From positions 1-37,918 of the forward strand of contig MFSB01000006.1 in assembly GCA_001784735.1 (NCBI GenBank): a stretch of 37,918 nucleotides of DNA, in the 5' to 3' direction. This document shows positions 34,131-37,918 of the stretch, one piece after another (within the stretch, counting starts at the first letter, position 1; each line of letters begins with the position of its first letter). The notes beneath the pieces are model-generated. The model was not told the DNA's origin and did not search any database. It was given only the letters and a program-made list of their open reading frames with translations. The position numbers and the translations under genes were made by a program. Source of the DNA: Candidatus Moranbacteria bacterium RIFCSPLOWO2_12_FULL_48_12. GTDB lineage: Bacteria; Patescibacteriota; Minisyncoccia; Moranbacterales; UBA1568.

Positions 34131-34344
34131 ATATATGCGCTGCCCGGAGCCGATAACCCGAAGAGAGCGCCAGAACGCCGCCCATGGCAAAAAGGGCTGT
34201 TCTATTTTCAGATGCAAAATGTGTCAAAAAGTTCTGTAACATAATGCCTAAAACGCTTTTACACTCTTCCTAAACCTCGCTATCGAACTTAAGGCAGATA
34301 TCAACTATTTAATGCTGTATGTCCATCATAGTCGCAGAGGAGCC

Positions 34345-34373
34345 TTTTGTCAAAGGAAGAAGAATGTTATCAT
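34345..34373 (+). promoter_or_regulatory. Possible gpmI promoter
   Basis: TTTTGT (34345-34350), 17 bases, TATCAT (34368-34373) preceded by TGT. Weak -35, decent extended -10. Confidence 0.3.
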
Positions 34374-34413
34374 ACGAAAAGAATCGAAAGTAAAAAACCT
34401 TACATATAAAAAA

Positions 34414-35979
34414 ATGTATAAACCGCTTGTCCTCATTGTTCTTGATGGCTGGGGCATCTCGAACAGCATCCAAGGCAATCCTATCCGGGAAGCCACCCTG
34501 CCGACTTTTGAAAAATTGAACCGTTTCTACCCAATGACGACGCTTCAGGCTTCGGGAATTTCGGTCGGCTTGCCATGGAACACCGCGGGGAATAGCGAAG
34601 TCGGCCATATGACGATGGGCGCCGGGCGCGTCATCTACCAGAATATGCCCCGCATCTCACTTTCTATCCAAGACGGCAGTTTTTTCAAAAATGAAGTGCT
34701 CCTCGATACCATCAATACAGTCAAAAAAAACAAAAGCAAGCTTCATCTGATGGGGCTTATCAGTTCCGGTTCGGTTCACTCGCACCGAGATCACTTGCTT
34801 GCGCTCCTGCGCCTCGTCAAAAATGAGGGGCTGAGCGAAGTCTATGTCCACGTCTTTACCGACGGCCGCGATTCGGCCCCGACCGCCGGAATACAGCAGG
34901 TCAAAGAGTTGACTCGCGAAATGCGCCTCGTCGGCATCGGAAAAATCGCCAGTCTTTCCGGCCGCAATTTCTCCATGGATCGCAACAATAACTGGGATCG
35001 CATCGAAAAAACCTACCGCATGCTAACCGAGGGATCGGAGAAAACAGCCACGGATCCTCTCATCGCTCTCGAACAATCTTATATCAAGAACATCACCGAC
35101 GAATACATCGAGCCAACCGTGATCACCGAAAAAGATAAGCCCATCGCGCTCATCAAAAACAAAGATGCGGTCATCTTTTTCAATTTCCGCGAAGATCGGG
35201 CGCGCGAATTGACTAAAGCCTTCACTGTGCCCGATTTCGACGGCTTCCAGCGGAAACTCCTCGACATCCACTTCACCACTTTCACGGAACATGAGCGCGG
35301 ATTGCCGGCCCACATCGCATTCCCGCCGGAGGACGTGGAACACTCTCTCGGCGAGACCCTGAGCCTCCGCAGCAAGAAACAGCTCCGCATCGCTGAAACG
35401 GAAAAATACGCCCACGTTACCTACTTTTTCAACGGCGGCAAGGAAAAAGCCTTCCCCGGAGAGGATCGTCTCCTCATCCCCTCCCCCACTGTTTCGCACT
35501 TCGATGAGATTCCGGAAATGAGTTCGCCGCAAATTACCGAAGCGCTCATCGCCGCAGTGGAAAAAAATGAATATGATTTCATCCTCGTCAACTATGCCAA
35601 CCCGGATATGGTGGGACACACCGGCAATGAAGAAGCCTCTATCAAAGCCGTCGAGGCCACCGACAAGAGCCTCTCGATCGTCGTCCCGGCTGTCCTCAAG
35701 GCCGGCGGGGCGATGATTATCACGGCTGACCATGGCAACGTCGAGGAATTGAAGAAGGCTTCTACCGGAGAAGCCGATACCGAACACTCTACCAACCCGA
35801 TCCCGCTCTGGTATATCACCCCCGAGAACCACCGTGAAAAAGCCGCGGAGCAGATGATGCGCGAACAGAACGAAGTCAATGGCCTGCTCTCTGATATCGC
35901 TCCCACCGTTCTCGATATTATGGGCATCGAAAAACCCGCTGAAATGAACGGCGCCAGCCTCCTCCCGACGCTGAAATAA
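34414..35979 (+). CDS. gpmI: 2,3-bisphosphoglycerate-independent phosphoglycerate mutase
   Basis: Glycolytic enzyme interconverting 3- and 2-phosphoglycerate; manganese-dependent, alkaline-phosphatase fold. 521 residues, typical. The metal-binding entry VLDGWG (D11) and catalytic serine S61 in TAGNSEVGHM are present. So are HSHRDH, the FTDGRDSAP block, DPDMVGHTGN-type NPDMVGHTGN, and DHGNVEEL near the C-terminus. The ATG at 34414 gives the standard N-terminus; the frame is open further upstream but without family sequence. Transcribed alone, with a terminator shared with convergent clpP. Confidence 0.98.
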   Translation: MYKPLVLIVLDGWGISNSIQGNPIREATLPTFEKLNRFYPMTTLQASGISVGLPWNTAGNSEVGHMTMGAGRVIYQNMPRISLSIQDGSFFKNEVLLDTINTVKKNKSKLHLMGLISSGSVHSHRDHLLALLRLVKNEGLSEVYVHVFTDGRDSAPTAGIQQVKELTREMRLVGIGKIASLSGRNFSMDRNNNWDRIEKTYRMLTEGSEKTATDPLIALEQSYIKNITDEYIEPTVITEKDKPIALIKNKDAVIFFNFREDRARELTKAFTVPDFDGFQRKLLDIHFTTFTEHERGLPAHIAFPPEDVEHSLGETLSLRSKKQLRIAETEKYAHVTYFFNGGKEKAFPGEDRLLIPSPTVSHFDEIPEMSSPQITEALIAAVEKNEYDFILVNYANPDMVGHTGNEEASIKAVEATDKSLSIVVPAVLKAGGAMIITADHGNVEELKKASTGEADTEHSTNPIPLWYITPENHREKAAEQMMREQNEVNGLLSDIAPTVLDIMGIEKPAEMNGASLLPTLK

Positions 35980-36025
35980 CAGACAGTCAACAAACAACAG
36001 AAACGAAAAGCAAATTCTTAAATTT

Positions 36026-36056
36026 AAAAAACGAGCCAATTTCAGGCTCGTTTTTT
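36026..36056. terminator. Bidirectional terminator between gpmI and clpP
   Basis: Six A, ACGAGCC-type stem (CGAGCC/GGCTCG) around ATTTCA, six T. It serves the ends of gpmI (35979) and clpP (36102). Confidence 0.9.
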
Positions 36057-36101
36057 GCTGACTATGAGTTGCTTGCTTGTTAATTGTTAGTTGCTGACTG
36101 C

Positions 36102-36686
36102 CTACTCAATCACCTTGTCGACGATGCCATACTTCAAGGCTTCTTCCGCGCTCATGAAATAATCGCGTTCGGTATCCTGTTCGATCTTCTGGAGCTTCTG
36201 TCCGGTGTGCTTGGCGAGGATCTTGTTCAGACGGTCGCGGGTCTTGAGGATATGGCGAGCATGGATATCGACGTCGGTGGCCTGGCCTTGGGCGCCGCCC
36301 AATACCTGGTGGATCAGCACCTCGCTGTTGGGAAGAGCCATCCGCTTGCCTTTTTTCCCGGCAGCAAGCAAGAGCGCCGCAGCCGAAGCCGCCATGCCGA
36401 TACAGATGGTCTGCACTTCCGGCTTCACATACTGCATCGTGTCATAGATAGCCAGCGCCGATGTGACGGATCCGCCGGGAGAATTGATATACATCTTGAT
36501 ATCCTCTTTGGTGTTCTGCGATTCGAGAAACAAAAGCTGGGCAATCACCGCGTTGGCGACACCGTCATCGATCGGCGCACCGATGAAGATGATGCGATCC
36601 TTCAGCAAACGCGAGTAGATATCATAAGCGCGCTCGCCGAAACTCGTCTTCTCCACCACCATGGGAATGAGATATTGGCTTTTCAT
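36102..36686 (-). CDS. clpP: ATP-dependent Clp protease proteolytic subunit
   Basis: Serine protease that forms the barrel of Clp proteases. 194 residues. The catalytic triad is visible: S101 in IGMAASAAA (usually GQAASMGA, so the nucleophile loop is variant), H126 in NSEVLIHQ, and D175 in DTERDYFMSAEEA. The oxyanion region YINSPGGSV is standard. Start at the ATG at 36686. It follows tig on the same strand after 286 bases containing hairpin repeats; the tig-clpP order is the classical one, and clpX is not in the window between or after them. Confidence 0.97.
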   Translation of the reverse strand: MKSQYLIPMVVEKTSFGERAYDIYSRLLKDRIIFIGAPIDDGVANAVIAQLLFLESQNTKEDIKMYINSPGGSVTSALAIYDTMQYVKPEVQTICIGMAASAAALLLAAGKKGKRMALPNSEVLIHQVLGGAQGQATDVDIHARHILKTRDRLNKILAKHTGQKLQKIEQDTERDYFMSAEEALKYGIVDKVIE

Positions 36687-36712
36687 AATGCAAAATGTAA
36701 ATATCAAAGAAT

Positions 36713-36795
36713 GAATACTCCTCGCGGCAAGCCGCGAGGTATCTTTGACAAATTTGTCTTTGATACTCGCCGCAAGCGGCGGGGAATTAGACCCT
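36713..36795. repeat. Double-hairpin repeat between tig and clpP
   Basis: CCTCGCGG-CAA-GCCGCGAGG (about 36719-36740) and CGCCGC-AA-GCGGCG (about 36768-36781) flank a nearly palindromic stretch around GACAAATTTGTC. The end carries GGGGAATTAGACCC. As a whole the unit is two GC stems joined by an AT-rich palindrome. Confidence 0.65.
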
Positions 36796-36972
36796 AATTG
36801 AGATTAAAATGACAATGTAAAATACAAAATTATTTTTTGCCACTTAGGACCATGGTACTTGAGACAGTAATACTAGCAACCTTAATCAATTCTTTCAAGG
36901 GTATCCCTACTATCTTAACATTTTTGAATTTTGATTTGTCATTTTCCATTTTGATTTTTGCACTTTGATTTT
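36796..36972. other. Gap between tig and the hairpin repeat
   Basis: AT-rich with several short direct repeats of the type ATTTTGATTT-TCATTT just after the tig stop. No gene, promoter or terminator that I can support. Confidence 0.5.
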
Positions 36973-37918
36973 TTAGAGTTTCTCCAAAAACTCGAAGGTT
37001 TTTCCGTTCCGCAATTGGCCGCGGGCGGCGCTATAAAGACGCTCCATATCGATATTTTTCTCGATATCTTTGGTGTTCTTGTAGTGTTGAAGCGTCTTGT
37101 TCATTTCTGCCTCAACATCCTTGGCATCGATTTCAATTCCTTCTTCATACGCGAGCGCGTCGAGAAGGATATGTGCGGCCAGACGATTTTTGGCCTGCGC
37201 TAGCCAGTCCTTTTTCAGTTCATCTTCCGTTTTTTTCATACGAGCGAGATAATCAGAAAAATTGAGCCCCATCGACTGGATCTGCAATTCAAATTCGCGC
37301 ACCATCCGATTTGATTCTTCCTTTACGAGAATCTCCGGATACTCGACTTCCGCATGTTCCACCAGCGCATCGAGGATCCGGGTGCGGTGTTCTGCTTTAT
37401 GCTTAGCTTTCTGTTCCTCTAGCATCCCAGATCTCAGGTTTTCTTTCAGCTTTTCCAATGATTCAAATTTTCCCAGCCTTTGAGCGAACGCATCATCGAT
37501 TACTGGGATTTCGCGCTCCTGTACCACTCCCACTTTCACCTGAAAGGTCGCTGGTTTTCCTGCTAGATGCTTGGCATGATATTCCGCCGGAAAAGTCAGT
37601 TCGAAGGTTTTTTCCTCGCCCTCCTTCATCCCCACCAATTGTTCTTCGAAACCGGGGATGAAGACGCCCTTGCCCAATACGAGCGGATGCTTTTCGCTCT
37701 TGCCGTTTTCTATGAGTACGCCATTCTGCAAGACGGAAAAGTTCACCAATACGTTGTCGTCGAGGCACGCTTCGCGATTCACCGTCACCAGCTTCGCACG
37801 CATATCGGCCAGTCTTTTCAATTCTGCATCGACTTCTTTTTCTTCAATGGTGGCCAGTTGCTTGGCAAAAGCTTTGTTCGCTTTTTTTACCGCGTCTCGC
37901 CAAGACCCGAGCACTGGC
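36973..37918 (-). CDS. tig: Trigger factor, N-terminus cut by window edge
   Basis: Ribosome-associated chaperone and peptidyl-prolyl isomerase. The frame is open past the right edge (37918), so the ribosome-binding domain is mostly missing here. Visible parts: the FKBP-like PPIase domain (DNVLVNFSVLQNGVLIENGKS...PLVLGKGVFIPGFEEQLVGMKEGEEKTFELTFPAEYH) and the helical C-terminal substrate-binding arms (EILVKEESNRMVREFELQIQSMGLNFSDYL). Upstream of clpP on the same strand, as usual. Confidence 0.95.
   Translation of the reverse strand, partial: PVLGSWRDAVKKANKAFAKQLATIEEKEVDAELKRLADMRAKLVTVNREACLDDNVLVNFSVLQNGVLIENGKSEKHPLVLGKGVFIPGFEEQLVGMKEGEEKTFELTFPAEYHAKHLAGKPATFQVKVGVVQEREIPVIDDAFAQRLGKFESLEKLKENLRSGMLEEQKAKHKAEHRTRILDALVEHAEVEYPEILVKEESNRMVREFELQIQSMGLNFSDYLARMKKTEDELKKDWLAQAKNRLAAHILLDALAYEEGIEIDAKDVEAEMNKTLQHYKNTKDIEKNIDMERLYSAARGQLRNGKTFEFLEKL

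Noticed and set aside
35023..36039. Minus-strand open frame of 338 codons
   Set aside because: Antisense to gpmI and running across its terminator.

Overview
The window looks like a chromosomal piece of a Patescibacteria (Candidate Phyla Radiation) genome, probably from the Parcubacteria/Moranbacteria side. I base this on the gene set and protein styles (DUF4012, lamin-tail/PKD surface proteins, YvcK, RNase Y, a minimal ThrRS, many short membrane or coiled-coil proteins of unknown function), on tRNA genes without encoded CCA, and on weak or absent Shine-Dalgarno sequences. The genetic code appears standard, with TGA used as stop. The lineage is inferred and no marker search was possible.

Layout. 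1-3960 (minus): ftsK (runs off the left edge) and three small unknown proteins. 3961-12364 (minus): the rpoB-rpoC operon with a long, very structured leader, an inverted-repeat element and terminators. 12365-15814 (minus): a half-length TsaB-like protein, a secreted Ca-loop protein, a membrane-anchored amidase and a YqjE/YqjD-like membrane pair. 15994-22238: plus-strand LTD/PKD surface protein, DUF4012 protein and a short threonyl-tRNA synthetase, interleaved with minus-strand small genes and tRNA-Gly(CCC). 22293-28633 (minus): RNHCP protein, secreted unknown, HAD phosphatase-like protein, DUF4143 ATPase, tRNA-Gly(TCC), FAD/NAD reductase and yvcK. 28751-32339 (minus): an exported-looking radical SAM protein, NUDIX hydrolase, tRNA-Pro(TGG) and HU. 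32598-37918: rny (minus), gpmI (plus), clpP and tig (minus; tig runs off the right edge).

How the genes fit together. Core information processing (RNA polymerase, RNase Y, HU, ThrRS, tRNAs), protein quality control (trigger factor and ClpP) and division/chromosome segregation (FtsK) are mixed with cell-envelope proteins. Two accessory genes are bracketed by direct repeats of neighbouring host sequence. The radical SAM gene sits between two exact 33-bp copies of the yvcK 5' end and appears to have split an overlapping NUDIX-yvcK operon. The ATPase gene sits between two imperfect copies of a tRNA-3'-half sequence.

The most unusual content is repetitive. (1) Two families of GC-rich hairpins, about 20-41 nt, lie exactly in the D-, T- or anticodon-loop positions of broken tRNA copies that flank the three intact tRNA genes: 5' halves on the 5' side, 3' halves on the 3' side. 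One family also appears after rpoC and, in frame, inside rpoB. (2) A set of roughly 100-160 bp elements has ends of the form AAG-CCCC...GGGG-TAAAC and inverted-repeat arms whose sequence differs between copies but stays self-complementary within each copy. (3) The rpoBC leader holds a 160-bp imperfect inverted repeat. Several genes also have a -10 box so close to the start codon that their mRNAs should be leaderless or nearly so.
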